The notes: generated by a model from the letters alone, not told the origin. A stretch of DNA of 64,000 nt from Oceaniglobus roseus (GCF_002869745.1 NZ_PNOS01000009.1:1-64000), one strand, 5' to 3'; shown: positions 37,710 to 47,770, counted from the stretch's first letter. Made by a program: numbers and translations.

Positions 37710-37770
37710 GTCTTGCCGGAGGCAAGCTTCGGCAAGACCCCCGGGATATTCAGGAAAGCAAGGATCGGCA
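37710..37770 (+). repeat. Divergent dispersed repeat with its own hairpin
   Basis: GTCTTGCCG and CGGCAAGAC (37710-37738) form a 9-bp stem, and inside it CTTGCC/GGCAAG offers an alternative fold. The tail GATATTCAGGAAAGCAAGGAT follows, related to the tail of the repeats at 2465 and 3967. It lies in the gap between the convergent helicase and TIGR02186 genes. Confidence 0.5.
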
Positions 37771-37803
37771 GCGGGAAAGGCTTTTCCGGCGAACCGGGCC
37801 CTG

Positions 37804-38565
37804 TCAGCTGCGGATGTAGCGGAAGGCCTCGGAGGCGCCCCAGCCGGCGGCGACGGCGAGCAGGAGGGACAGCAGGCCGTAGAACAGCGGCTGTTCGTGG
37901 GCGAGGGTGTAGAGGAAGCGCTCGAGCCCGACCTTCTGGACGAAGATCACCGTGTCGAAGCTCGTCACCACCTGGCGGTCGCGGGTCAGGAGGATGCGCA
38001 CGGTATAGTTGCCCTCGACCAGGTTCGCCGGCAGCACCACCGAGGTGCTGAACAGCGTGTCCTGCACCAGCTCCACCGTGCTGTCGCGGTCCTGATACAG
38101 GTCGTTGCCGGTGCGGATCCTCACCAGGGCCTCGGTGAAGGCCTCGGAATCCTGCACCTCCGACGGGGCCCCGACCGAGCGGATGGCGCGGGGGATGCTG
38201 ACGGCGTGGCGCAGGTCCTCGGTCCAGCTCAGGATGTCGCGGATCGGGGCCGAGGTGGCGATGGCATAGAAGCTCGGGGCGCGGTCCACCTCGACCGCCG
38301 CGCGGTTGATCCAGATGCCCGCGAACCGCTCCTTCCGGCGCACCGTCACCTTCTGCGCGGGGCCCGACACGGTGACGACGATCCCCGTCATCGCCTCCGG
38401 GTCGCCAGGCGCATCGCGCTTGACCGTGCCGAAGATCAGAAGCTCGGTCCCGTCGAAATCGGCGGTGATCGAGATCCGGCTCTGGCTGAGGCCCGCCAGC
38501 ACCTCCTCCTCCGCCGTGGCGGGCAGTGCCCAGGCCACGAGCAGGAGGAGCGCGCGCAGGATCAC
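37804..38565 (-). CDS. TIGR02186 family membrane-anchored protein
   Basis: A 253-residue protein with a signal peptide (cleavage near LPATA-EEE), a periplasmic domain of about 200 residues (SRISITADFDGTELLIFG at the start) and a C-terminal span (LFYGLLSLLLAVAAGWG). This is the TIGR02186 pattern, found next to TSUP transporters in alphaproteobacteria. The start is a GTG overlapping the TSUP stop (GTGA). It is probably an accessory of that transporter. Confidence 0.88.
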   Translation of the reverse strand: MILRALLLLVAWALPATAEEEVLAGLSQSRISITADFDGTELLIFGTVKRDAPGDPEAMTGIVVTVSGPAQKVTVRRKERFAGIWINRAAVEVDRAPSFYAIATSAPIRDILSWTEDLRHAVSIPRAIRSVGAPSEVQDSEAFTEALVRIRTGNDLYQDRDSTVELVQDTLFSTSVVLPANLVEGNYTVRILLTRDRQVVTSFDTVIFVQKVGLERFLYTLAHEQPLFYGLLSLLLAVAAGWGASEAFRYIRS

Positions 38566-39473
38566 AGGATCACCGGGGTGAGGGAATAAAGCTCGGCCGG
38601 GCGCGCCAGGAGGTCGTAGGCGAGCTTGCCGCAGACCAGCAGCACGAGGCTCGCCAGCAGGATGCGCAGCTGCTCGGCCTTCATCATCAGCCCGATCCGG
38701 GTGCCGATCTGCGCCCCGATCACACCGCCGACGATCAGCAGGAGCCCAAGCATGATGTCGACGGTATAGTTCGTGGTCGCGTGCATCAGCGTCGTGGCCG
38801 CGGTCACGAAGATGATCTGGAACAGCGAGGTGCCGATCACCACCTTGGTCGGCATCCCGAGCAGGTAGATCATCGCCGGCACCATGATGAAGCCGCCGCC
38901 GACGCCCATCACCGCCGCCAGCACGCCGACGAAGATCCCCACCACGAGCGGCGGGATCACCGAGATGTAAAGGCCGGACTTGCGGAACTTAATCTTCAGC
39001 GGCAGGGCGTGGATCCAGTTGTGCCGCTTGCGGGTGACCGGCCCGCCCCGGCGGCTCTTGCGGATCGCGTTCACCGACTCGATGAACATCAGCGCGCCGA
39101 TCACGCCCAGGAACACGACGTAGCAGAGGCTGACCAGCAGATCGACCTGGCCGAGCTTCCGGAGCAGGTTGAACAGCTGCACCCCGATCAGCGAGCCGAT
39201 CAGGCCGCCGACCAGCAGCACCGTGCCCATGCGGATGTCCACGGTCCGCCGCTTGAGGTGAGCAAGCAGTGCGGAGAAGGACGAGGCGACGATCTGGTTG
39301 GCCGAGGTCGCCACGGCCACGGCGGGGGGGATGCCGATGAAGAACAGCAGCGGCGTGATCAGGAACCCGCCGCCGACCCCGAACATCCCCGACAGCACCC
39401 CGACAAGCCCGCCGATACCGAGCAGCAGGAAGGCGTTGACCGAAACCTCGGCGATGGGGAGGTAGATCTGCAT
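38562..39473 (-). CDS. TSUP (TauE/SafE) family transporter paired with TIGR02186
   Basis: A 303-residue protein with about eight spans and the two TSUP glycine motifs, SGMFGVGGGFLITPLLFF near residue 28 and AAVMGVGGGFIMVPAMIYL near 185. A basic cytoplasmic loop (KSRRGGPVTRKRH) separates the halves. Family members export sulfite-like anions. Start at ATG 39473, matching the TSUP N-terminus MQIYLPIAE. It is translationally coupled to the TIGR02186 partner. Confidence 0.9.
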   Translation of the reverse strand: MQIYLPIAEVSVNAFLLLGIGGLVGVLSGMFGVGGGFLITPLLFFIGIPPAVAVATSANQIVASSFSALLAHLKRRTVDIRMGTVLLVGGLIGSLIGVQLFNLLRKLGQVDLLVSLCYVVFLGVIGALMFIESVNAIRKSRRGGPVTRKRHNWIHALPLKIKFRKSGLYISVIPPLVVGIFVGVLAAVMGVGGGFIMVPAMIYLLGMPTKVVIGTSLFQIIFVTAATTLMHATTNYTVDIMLGLLLIVGGVIGAQIGTRIGLMMKAEQLRILLASLVLLVCGKLAYDLLARPAELYSLTPVIL

Positions 39474-39555
39474 GGCTGTCCGTTCGCCCGGAGTTGCCCC
39501 GATCAAAGCACCGCGGCAGCGGCATTTCCAGTGCCGCGGTGCGGAAATCTGCGTC

Positions 39556-40359
39556 TCAGCGGCTGCGGAGGAAGGCGCGCAACACCTTTTCCAGCTTTGC
39601 CGCCCCGATGGGCGCCATTTCCTTCGTGTGCTCGTGGCTGATGCGCTCGTCGCTCATGCCCGCGGCCATGTTGGTGATGGTCGAGATGGCGGCGGCCTTC
39701 AGCCCGAGGAACCGCGCCAGGATCACCTCGGGCACCGTCGACATGCCCACGGCATCGGCGCCGAGGATGCGGATCGCGTTGATCTCGGCCGGGGTCTCGA
39801 ACGAGGGGCCGGAGTACCAGGCATAGACGCCCTGGTCGAGGGTCACGTTCTCTTCCGCCGCGGCGTCCAGAAGGGCGGCGTTCAGGTCGGGATCGTAGGC
39901 GTCGACCATGGGCACGAAGCGGGCGTCGGTCCTTTCGCCGATCAGCGGGTTCAGGCCGGAGAAGTTGATGTGGTCGGCCAGCAGCATCAGGCTGCCCGTG
40001 GGCATGTCGTGCTGGAGCGATCCGGCGGCGTTGGTGGCGATCACCGCCTCGGCGCCAAGGCCCTTCAGCACCTCCAGCGGCAGGCGCATGGCATCGGCCC
40101 GGCCGGATTCGTAGTAATGGGCGCGGCCGCCGAAGACGGCGACGCGGACGCCCTCGAGATCGCCGATCACGAGCTTCGGGTTGTGACCGGAGACGCCCGC
40201 ATGGGGGAATCCCGGCAGATCGGCATAGTCGATCGCCACCCCCGAGACCCGGTCCGCCAGGTGCCCGAGCCCGGAGCCGAGGATCAGGCCGAAGCGCACC
40301 TTTGCCGGGCCCGCGCGCTCGTGGATCTGCGCGACAAGCGTCTCGCATGTGTCGGTCAT
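39556..40359 (-). CDS. Purine-nucleoside phosphorylase (trimeric type)
   Basis: A 267-residue phosphorylase of the PNP/MTAP family. It has GLILGSGLGHLADR near residue 24, GHNPKLVIG, FGGRAHYYESG, ATNAAGSLQ, YSGPSFETPAEI and VGMSTVPEVILA, as in trimeric purine nucleoside phosphorylases. It would split nucleosides imported by the ABC system encoded upstream on the same strand, 153 bp away. DeoD at 27981 is a different structural type. Confidence 0.92.
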   Translation of the reverse strand: MTDTCETLVAQIHERAGPAKVRFGLILGSGLGHLADRVSGVAIDYADLPGFPHAGVSGHNPKLVIGDLEGVRVAVFGGRAHYYESGRADAMRLPLEVLKGLGAEAVIATNAAGSLQHDMPTGSLMLLADHINFSGLNPLIGERTDARFVPMVDAYDPDLNAALLDAAAEENVTLDQGVYAWYSGPSFETPAEINAIRILGADAVGMSTVPEVILARFLGLKAAAISTITNMAAGMSDERISHEHTKEMAPIGAAKLEKVLRAFLRSR

Positions 40360-40512
40360 GGTCTGTCTCCTCCCGCCGCGCCGCGCGTCAGCCTGTTTTC
40401 ATCTCTCCGCCCGCCTCGAAGGACGGACCCGCACTTGTCTTTTCACGATATCGCGCGGGACCTTCGCCTGCTCGAAGGGGCTGGAATTTGCACTTATCGG
40501 ACAAAAGGCGGA

Positions 40513-41478
40513 TCACCGCTCCTTCACGTAGGCCTCGCCGCCCGCCCTTGGGGGCACCGCCTTGCCGACGAACCCGGCCAGGATCACCACCGTCAGGATA
40601 TAGGGCAGGGCCTGCATGAACTGGGTCGGGATCGGCACACCCAGCAGCTCCAGGCTCTGGTAGCGGTTGCCGATGGCGTCGAGCAGCCCGAACAGCATCG
40701 TCGCGCCAAGCGCGTACCAGGGCCGCCACTTGGCGAAGATCAGCGCCGCCAGCGCGATGTACCCGCGCCCGGCCGTCATGTTCTGGGTGAAGCCGGCTGC
40801 CAGGCCGGTGGCGAGGTACGCGCCCGCCAGCCCGCAGAGCACCCCCGCGATCAGCACCGCCGCATAGCGCAGCCGCACGACCGAGATCCCGGCGGTGTCC
40901 ACCGCGCCCGGATTCTCGCCCACGGCGCGCAGGCGCAGCCCGAAGCGGGTGCGATAGAGGATGTACCAGGTCAGCGGCACCATCAGCAGCGCGACGTAGA
41001 CGAGGATCGTGTGGCCCGAGATCAGCTCGGAATAGATCGGCCCCAGCACCGGCACGCCCGCGACGCTGTCGGCGAAGGGCAGGGTGATGTTCTGGAACCG
41101 CGCGGCGCCGTCCAGCGCGGGGGTGCGCCCGCCCTCGTTGAACCAGTCCCGCGCGATCAGCACGGTCATGCCGGAGGCGAGGAAGTTCAGCGCCACCCCG
41201 GAAATCAGCTGGTCGCCACGGAAGGTGATCGAGGCGATGCCGTGGATCAGCGCGAAGATCAGCGACGAGACGATCCCGGCCAGCAGCCCCAGCCACACGT
41301 CCCCGGTGATCGCCGCGACGGCGGCCGAGAAGAAGGCCGCGGCCAGCATCTTGGCCTCCAGCCCGATGTCGAACACCCCGGCGCGCTCACTGAACAGCCC
41401 GGCGAGGCAGGCGAGCAGCAGCGGCGTGGCGAGGCGCACGGTGGAATCGAGGATCTGGATCAGGGTCAGGAAATCCAT
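40513..41478 (-). CDS. Nucleoside-type ABC transporter permease (second)
   Basis: A 321-residue inner-membrane permease of the BMP/nucleoside (YufQ/NupC-like) type: ATPLLLACLAGLFSERAGVFDIGLEA near the N-terminus, RGDQLISGVALN, and RLRAVGENPGAVDTAGISV as the ATPase-contact loop. It pairs with the permease ending 4 bp upstream. Together they form the channel of the importer with the substrate-binding protein at 44931. Confidence 0.93.
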   Translation of the reverse strand: MDFLTLIQILDSTVRLATPLLLACLAGLFSERAGVFDIGLEAKMLAAAFFSAAVAAITGDVWLGLLAGIVSSLIFALIHGIASITFRGDQLISGVALNFLASGMTVLIARDWFNEGGRTPALDGAARFQNITLPFADSVAGVPVLGPIYSELISGHTILVYVALLMVPLTWYILYRTRFGLRLRAVGENPGAVDTAGISVVRLRYAAVLIAGVLCGLAGAYLATGLAAGFTQNMTAGRGYIALAALIFAKWRPWYALGATMLFGLLDAIGNRYQSLELLGVPIPTQFMQALPYILTVVILAGFVGKAVPPRAGGEAYVKER

Positions 41479-41482
41479 GGGC

Positions 41483-42586
41483 CTACTCCGCGGGCTCGGC
41501 GCGCGGCCTGCGGCGTCCGTAGCGCAGGAAGGCAGTCGTCACCGGCCCGCGCACCATGTTGTCGAGGGCTCCGGTGAACAGGATCACCAGCGCCTGGATC
41601 ACCAGCACCATCTCGCGCGGCACCGAGGTCTCGAACTCCAGCTCGGCGCCGCCCTGGTAGAGCGCGCCGAACAGGATCGCGGCCAGCAGCACGCCCACGG
41701 GGTGCGACCGACCCATCAGCGCCACGGCGATGCCGACGAAGCCCGCGCCCAGCACGTTGTCCTGCAACAGCCGCTGCTGTTCGCCCATCACCGCGTTGAT
41801 CGCCATGAGCCCCGACAGCCCGCCCGAGATCAGCATGGTGATCATGATGATGCGGAACGGCGCGATGCCGGCGTATTTCGCGGCCGGTTCGGAATGGCCG
41901 TAGGCCCGGATCTCGTAGCCGAGGCGCGAGCGCCAGAGCAGCAGCCAGACGAGGAAGCAGCCGATCAGCCCGACGAGGAAGGAGATGTTCAGCGGCGAGC
42001 GGGCGAAGGGGATGCCCACCATGGCGAAGACGTCGCGCGCGTTCGGCAGGAAGGTCCCTTCGGGGAACCGGGCGCTTTCCGGGGCCATGCCCGGGGCCTT
42101 CAGCGCGCCGACCAGAAGGTAGACCAGCAGCGCCGAGGCGATGAAATTGAACATTATGGTGGTGATGACGATGTGAGAGCCGCGCCTGGCTTGCAGATAT
42201 GCGGGAATCGCTGCCCAGGCCGCCCCGAACAGCGCGCCGCCCACCATCGCCGCCGGAAGCGCCAGCGTCCAGTGCGGCCAGGGCAGGGCGAGGCACACCA
42301 GCGCGACGCCGAGGGAGCCGAGCTGGGCCTGCCCCTCGCCGCCGATGTTGAACAGCCGCGCGTGGAAGGCGACGGCCACGGCAAGGCCGGTGAAGATGAA
42401 GTTCGTGGCGTAGAACAGCGTATAGCCCCAGCCATAGGTCGACCCCACGGCACCGTTCACCATGATCTTCATGGCATTGACCGGATCCTCGCCGATCAGC
42501 AGCACGACGAGGCCCGAGACGAAAAGCGCCAGCAGCAGGTTGATCAGCGGGATCAGGACCACGTCGGCCCATTTCGGCAGGTTCAT
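41483..42586 (-). CDS. Nucleoside-type ABC transporter permease (first)
   Basis: A 367-residue permease (YufP/NupB-like) with spans throughout: VLIPLINLLLALFVSGLVVL at the start, FTGLAVAVAFHARLFNIGGEGQ and YEIRAYGHSEPAAKYAGI as the ATPase-contact loop. It belongs to the same importer as the neighbouring permease and ATPase. A 31-bp gap separates it from the small coiled-coil gene upstream. Confidence 0.93.
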   Translation of the reverse strand: MNLPKWADVVLIPLINLLLALFVSGLVVLLIGEDPVNAMKIMVNGAVGSTYGWGYTLFYATNFIFTGLAVAVAFHARLFNIGGEGQAQLGSLGVALVCLALPWPHWTLALPAAMVGGALFGAAWAAIPAYLQARRGSHIVITTIMFNFIASALLVYLLVGALKAPGMAPESARFPEGTFLPNARDVFAMVGIPFARSPLNISFLVGLIGCFLVWLLLWRSRLGYEIRAYGHSEPAAKYAGIAPFRIIMITMLISGGLSGLMAINAVMGEQQRLLQDNVLGAGFVGIAVALMGRSHPVGVLLAAILFGALYQGGAELEFETSVPREMVLVIQALVILFTGALDNMVRGPVTTAFLRYGRRRPRAEPAE

Positions 42587-42617
42587 AGGGTATCCCTCAC
42601 GGCGTTCCCCATCTCAT

Positions 42618-42893
42618 CTACCGCCCCAGAAGCACAAGGGAACCGCCCAGAAGCAACCCCACGAAGACTGGAATCAGAACGAACAGAGGCGGCAACCAAT
42701 GACGGGTCATCTTGGCGAATGCATGCTCGCGCCGGGCCCATACGAGTTCTCTCTCGGACTGCATCGCAACCATCTCCATGAGACGGCTGAAACTGGAGTC
42801 GAATTCTCCGGAACCCGGGGACCTGCGCTTCAGATTGTCGTTCTCCGCCCGCAGGCGTTCCAGTTCTAATTGCATGGAGTCGTTGCTGTTCAT
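42618..42893 (-). CDS. Small coiled-coil protein with C-terminal membrane anchor
   Basis: A 91-residue protein: a short heptad-like coiled coil (MQLELERLRAENDNLKRR), a linker, a helix with RLMEMVAMQSEREL, and a C-terminal span of about 20 residues (LPPLFVLIPVFVGLLLGGSL). I recognise no family. GGAAGGAGAG precedes its ATG, and the ATG overlaps the stop of the ABC ATPase (ATGA). Its DNA is clearly less GC-rich than the transporter genes, hinting at later insertion into the operon. Confidence 0.75.
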   Translation of the reverse strand: MNSNDSMQLELERLRAENDNLKRRSPGSGEFDSSFSRLMEMVAMQSERELVWARREHAFAKMTRHWLPPLFVLIPVFVGLLLGGSLVLLGR

Positions 42894-44491
42894 TGCACTC
42901 TCCTTCCCACAGACTTTGCCAGGTTCGCCTCGACCTCCTCCGCCGAATGGGCCCTGTCCGTGTCGGTGATCCCCGCCATCAGCAGCCCCAGCTCCCGCTC
43001 GTTGGTTTCCGATGGCAGCCGTTCGCCCATGATCTTGCCGTCGAACATCACCGCGATGCGGTCCGACAGGGACATGATCTCGTCCAGCTCCACCGACACC
43101 AGCAGCACCGCCTTGCCCGCATCGCGCAGGGCGACGATCTGCTGGTGGATGAACTCGATCGCGCCGATGTCCACGCCCCGCGTCGGCTGACCGACCAGCA
43201 GCAGGTCGGGATTGCGCTCCAGCTCGCGGGCGATGACGATCTTCTGCTGGTTGCCGCCCGAGAAGTTCTTCGCCGTCAGCCAGCAGTTGGCGGGGCGCAC
43301 GTCGAAGCGGGCGATCTTCGCCTCGGTGTCGCGGCGCAGCGCGTCGTTGTCCATCAGCCAGCCGCGGTTGTACTTCGGGTCGTGGTGATAGCCGAACCCG
43401 ACGTTCTCCCAGGCATGGAAGTCCAGGATCAGCCCCTCGCGGTGCCGGTCCTCGGGGACGTGGGCGATGCCCTGCTCGCGCCGCGTCCGCGCGTCCGACC
43501 GTGCGCCCTCCAGGTCCAGCGGGGTGCCGTTCATCCGGACCGTGCCCGTGGCCGGGCGCACGCCGCCCAGCACCTCGAGCAGTTCCGACTGACCGTTCCC
43601 GGCCACCCCGGCGATCCCCAGGATCTCGCCCGCCCGCACGGAAAGCGAGACGGACTTCAGCCGCTCCACCCCCTTGTCGTCGGTGACGCGCAGGTTCTCG
43701 ACCTCCAGCACGGTCTTGCCCGGCTGCGCGGGCGTCTTGTCGACGCGCAGCAGCACCTTTCGGCCCACCATCAGCTCGGCCAGTTCCTCGGGCGAGGTCT
43801 CGGCGGTCTTCACCGTCGCCGTCATCTCGCCCCGGCGCATGACGGATACGGTGTCGGTGATCTCCATGATCTCGCGCAGCTTGTGGGTGATGAGGATGAT
43901 CGTCTTGCCCTGCGCCTTCAGCCCTTCGAGGATGCGGAACAGGTGGTCGGCCTCGGCGGGGGTCAGTACGCCGGTCGGCTCGTCCAGGATCAGGATGTCG
44001 GCCTGGCGGTAGAGCGCCTTCAGGATCTCCACCCGCTGCTGCATGCCCACGCCCAGGTCCTGGATCAGCGCGTCGGGGTCCACGTTCAGCTCGTATTCCT
44101 TCGCCAGATCCGTCAGCAATTTCCGCGCCTTGGACAGCGAAGGAGTAAGCCGCGCGCCGGACTCGGCCCCCAGCACCACGTTCTCCAGCACCGAGAAGTT
44201 CTCGACCAGCTTGAAGTGCTGGAACACCATGCCGATCCCGGCGGCGATGGCGGCCTGGCTGTCGGGGATCGGGGTCGGCCTGCCGCCGATCAGGATCTCG
44301 CCCGCGTCGGCCTTGTAGAAGCCGTAGAGGATCGACATCAGCGTCGACTTGCCCGCGCCGTTCTCGCCGATGATGCCGTGGATCGTGCCGGGCATCACGC
44401 GGATCGAGATGTCCTTGTTGGCCTGCACCGGGCCGAAGGCCTTCGAGATGCCCTTGAGCTCGATGGCGGGCGTGCCTGCGTCTGCGCTCAT
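42890..44491 (-). CDS. ABC transporter ATPase, two fused nucleotide-binding domains (nucleoside type)
   Basis: A 533-residue double ATPase. The first half has GENGAGKST (about 43-51), a family-typical signature LGVGMQQR in place of LSGGQ, and ILDEPT; the second half has GVAGNGQSEL, FSGGNQQK and the degenerate Walker B LLLVGQPTRG, as in sugar- and nucleoside-type ATPases. It powers the BMP-type importer. Start and stop overlap neighbouring genes by ATGA on both sides. Confidence 0.95.
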   Translation of the reverse strand: MSADAGTPAIELKGISKAFGPVQANKDISIRVMPGTIHGIIGENGAGKSTLMSILYGFYKADAGEILIGGRPTPIPDSQAAIAAGIGMVFQHFKLVENFSVLENVVLGAESGARLTPSLSKARKLLTDLAKEYELNVDPDALIQDLGVGMQQRVEILKALYRQADILILDEPTGVLTPAEADHLFRILEGLKAQGKTIILITHKLREIMEITDTVSVMRRGEMTATVKTAETSPEELAELMVGRKVLLRVDKTPAQPGKTVLEVENLRVTDDKGVERLKSVSLSVRAGEILGIAGVAGNGQSELLEVLGGVRPATGTVRMNGTPLDLEGARSDARTRREQGIAHVPEDRHREGLILDFHAWENVGFGYHHDPKYNRGWLMDNDALRRDTEAKIARFDVRPANCWLTAKNFSGGNQQKIVIARELERNPDLLLVGQPTRGVDIGAIEFIHQQIVALRDAGKAVLLVSVELDEIMSLSDRIAVMFDGKIMGERLPSETNERELGLLMAGITDTDRAHSAEEVEANLAKSVGRRVQ

Positions 44492-44844
44492 GCCGCCGCT
44501 CCGTCGCCGCGAAAGCCCGCAAGGGTCTCGATCCGGCCGAGATCGTCGAGCCGTGCGAAATATGTGCCGTGCATCTGTATCGTCTCGCCCTCGCCGAAGC
44601 CGACGAGAAGCCTGTGAAATCCGTGGTGCGCGTCATGGCGCAGCACCCGGGCCTGCCATCCGGGGGCGCCGGAGGTGAAGGCCGCGACATAGTCGAGCAG
44701 TTCGCCCTCGGTCGCGATCGGCCCCGGGACGCGCGGATCGACATAGGTGAAACCCGGCGCCAGCGCCGCGCGCAGCGCCTTGCCCTGTGCGTCGGGGTCG
44801 CTCTCGCCCCAGGCGCGGAAGAAATCCGTCAGATGGTCGGCCAT
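44488..44844 (-). CDS. NTF2/SnoaL-like small protein in the ABC operon
   Basis: A 118-residue soluble protein with the nuclear transport factor 2/SnoaL fold pattern: MADHLTDFFRAWGESD, then LAPGFTYVDPRVPGPIATEGELLDY, and a beta-rich C-terminal half ending FARLDDLGRIETLAGF. The family holds enzymes and binding proteins, so no reaction can be named. Its stop overlaps the ATPase start (ATGA), so it is co-translated with the transporter. Confidence 0.82.
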   Translation of the reverse strand: MADHLTDFFRAWGESDPDAQGKALRAALAPGFTYVDPRVPGPIATEGELLDYVAAFTSGAPGWQARVLRHDAHHGFHRLLVGFGEGETIQMHGTYFARLDDLGRIETLAGFRGDGAAA

Positions 44845-44930
44845 GCGCGTGCCCCCGGTACCGTCCAAGCCACGGGGGCGGCCGCGTCGGGCCGCCCCCC
44901 CCAGGGTCGGTGTCATGCGAACCCGAAGGA

Positions 44931-45926
<996 letters not shown>

Positions 45927-46137
45927 TGAGGTCTCCCAGAGTTTATCGGGTTTTGGGGCCGCGCGCGGTGGCGGAAGGCCCGGGTCTTGGTCGCGGAGTG
46001 CTCCGTCACCCCGGATAAGGCCGCAGCGGCCCGAGGGGGTCAACTGGTTTTTCGGGGAAAACCGCCGGTCGGACGGGAGGATGCCGGGCTTTTGAGCGCA
46101 TGACGTGGTGTCACGAAACAGAACCGGGCAGCCGCCT

Positions 46138-46557
46138 TCAGGCGAGCCGCAACGCCATGGTCAGCGCGTCCGTCGCCGGGCCGCCGTCATGCCGGTAATA
46201 GCCGCGCCGCCGCCCGGTCTCGGCATAGCCGGCGGCGGCATAGAGCGCCCGGGCGGCGCGGTTCGCCTCGTCCACCTCCAGGAAGGCCGTCGCCGCGTCC
46301 CGCGCCCGCGCCTCCTCGTGGAAGGCGGCGAGCGTCGCGCGCCCCAGCCCCTGCCGACGGTGGGCGGGATCGGTCGCGAGCATCAGCAGTTCCGCCTCGT
46401 CCACCACCACCCGGCCGAGGGCGAAACAGCGGGAGTCGCCCGTCACGAAGACACCCCGCTGCGCCAGCAGCGCGGCGAACTCCGCCGCGCTCCAGCCCCG
46501 GCTCTCCATCGCGGCGGCGTGGAGGCGGGCCAGCGCCTCGGGGCTCAGGGGGGTCAC
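46138..46557 (-). CDS. rimI: Ribosomal-protein-alanine N-acetyltransferase, GNAT
   Basis: A 139-residue GNAT acetyltransferase with the acetyl-CoA loop RRQGLGRATL and EVDEANRAARALYAAAGY. RimI acetylates the N-terminal alanine of ribosomal protein S18. The start is a GTG overlapping the tsaB stop (GTGA); tsaB-rimI is a very common pair. Confidence 0.9.
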   Translation of the reverse strand: MTPLSPEALARLHAAAMESRGWSAAEFAALLAQRGVFVTGDSRCFALGRVVVDEAELLMLATDPAHRRQGLGRATLAAFHEEARARDAATAFLEVDEANRAARALYAAAGYAETGRRRGYYRHDGGPATDALTMALRLA

Positions 46558-47195
46558 GGCAGGATCGCGGGCGGCGCCTCGCGCGGGGGGGCGGCATCGG
46601 CGCCGCGCAGGTAGAGCGGGGCAGGGCGCCCGACCGGCGTGCGCACCGCGGCGATCCGCGCCATCGCCTCGGCCAGCCCGAAGCGCGGTTCCGCCACCGT
46701 CCCGCCAAGCGCCGCGGCGATCTCGTCCGCGCCATGGCCGATGCAGACCGGCCGCCCGGCGACCTCGGGCAACGTCTCCAGCGTGCAGGCCAGAGGCTCC
46801 GAAGCCCCCGTGCCGAAGACCTGCACATGCAGCGCCCCGCGCCGCCCGTCGAGGCTCGAAACGACGACGCCCTCCGTCCCGAAGGCCTGCGCCTCCAGCC
46901 CCGAAACCCCCACGGCGGGCACCGAGAGCGCCAGCGCCAGCCCCCGCGCCGCCGGAACGGCGATGCGGATGCCGGTGAAGTTGCCCGGACCGATCCCGAC
47001 GCCGATCCGCGCCAGATCGCGCCACCCGGCGCCCCCCTCGGCCAGAAGTTCCTCCAGCAGCGGCATCAGCCGCTCGGCCTGGCCTTTCGCCATCTCCTCG
47101 TGCCGCGCGGCCAGCAGCCGGTCGCCCGACAGCAGAGCGGCCGCGCAATGCGCGGCCGACGTGTCGAAGGCAAGGATCAGCGGGGCAGGGGGCAT
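46554..47195 (-). CDS. tsaB: tRNA threonylcarbamoyladenosine biosynthesis protein TsaB
   Basis: A 213-residue ASKHA-fold protein with LILAFDTSAAHCAAALL at the N-terminus and GIGPGNFTGIRIAVPAARGL near 68-87. It is the scaffold partner of TsaD in making t6A37 of ANN-reading tRNAs. It is coupled to rimI downstream by a GTGA overlap. Confidence 0.95.
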   Translation of the reverse strand: MPPAPLILAFDTSAAHCAAALLSGDRLLAARHEEMAKGQAERLMPLLEELLAEGGAGWRDLARIGVGIGPGNFTGIRIAVPAARGLALALSVPAVGVSGLEAQAFGTEGVVVSSLDGRRGALHVQVFGTGASEPLACTLETLPEVAGRPVCIGHGADEIAAALGGTVAEPRFGLAEAMARIAAVRTPVGRPAPLYLRGADAAPPREAPPAILP

Positions 47196-47206
47196 TGCGC
47201 GGCGGA

Positions 47207-47770
47207 TCAGGCCGCGACGGGCCGTACCTCGATCACCTCGGGAATGTAGTGACGCAGCAGGTTCTCGATCCCCATCTTCAGCGTCAGGGTCGAGGACGGG
47301 CAGCCCGCGCAGGCGCCCTGCATGTGCAGGTAGACGATGCCGCGGTCGAAGCCGTGGAAGGTGATGTCGCCGCCGTCCTGGGCCACCGCCGGGCGGACCC
47401 GCGTGTCCAGCAGTTCCTTGATCTGGCCGACGATGGCCTGGTCCGGCCCGTCGTGCTCGGCATGGCCGCTGTTGGCGGCGGCCTCGCCTTCCATCACCGG
47501 CGCACCGGACTGGAAATGCTCCATGATCGCGCCCAGCAGCGCGGGCTTGATGTGCTCCCAGGCCACGCCCTCGTCCTTGGTGACGGTGACGAAGTCGTTG
47601 CCGAAGAAGACGCCGTTCACGCCCTCGACATCGAACAGCCGCCGCGCCAGCGGAGATTTCTCGCCCGCCTCCTTCGTGGGGAAGTCGGCGGTGCCGGCCT
47701 CCAGCACGGTCTGGCCGGGCAGGAACTTCAGCGTCGCCGGGTTCGGCGTGGATTCGGTCTGGATGAACAT
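47207..47770 (-). CDS. NifU/Nfu-like iron-sulfur cluster scaffold
   Basis: A 187-residue protein with an N-terminal Nfu domain (MFIQTESTPNPATLKFLPG) and a C-terminal NifU domain with the cluster motif GACAGCPSS. It binds and passes Fe-S clusters to target enzymes; the nearby SdhB is a plausible but unproven client. It starts a minus-strand group with tsaB and rimI and is divergent from the Tat-exported protein. Confidence 0.94.
   Translation of the reverse strand: MFIQTESTPNPATLKFLPGQTVLEAGTADFPTKEAGEKSPLARRLFDVEGVNGVFFGNDFVTVTKDEGVAWEHIKPALLGAIMEHFQSGAPVMEGEAAANSGHAEHDGPDQAIVGQIKELLDTRVRPAVAQDGGDITFHGFDRGIVYLHMQGACAGCPSSTLTLKMGIENLLRHYIPEVIEVRPVAA

Noticed and set aside
46103-46115. TGAC-N5-GTCA inverted repeat near the BMP-rimI gap
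   Set aside because: The arms are only four bases and it lies far from the BMP start; it may well be chance.
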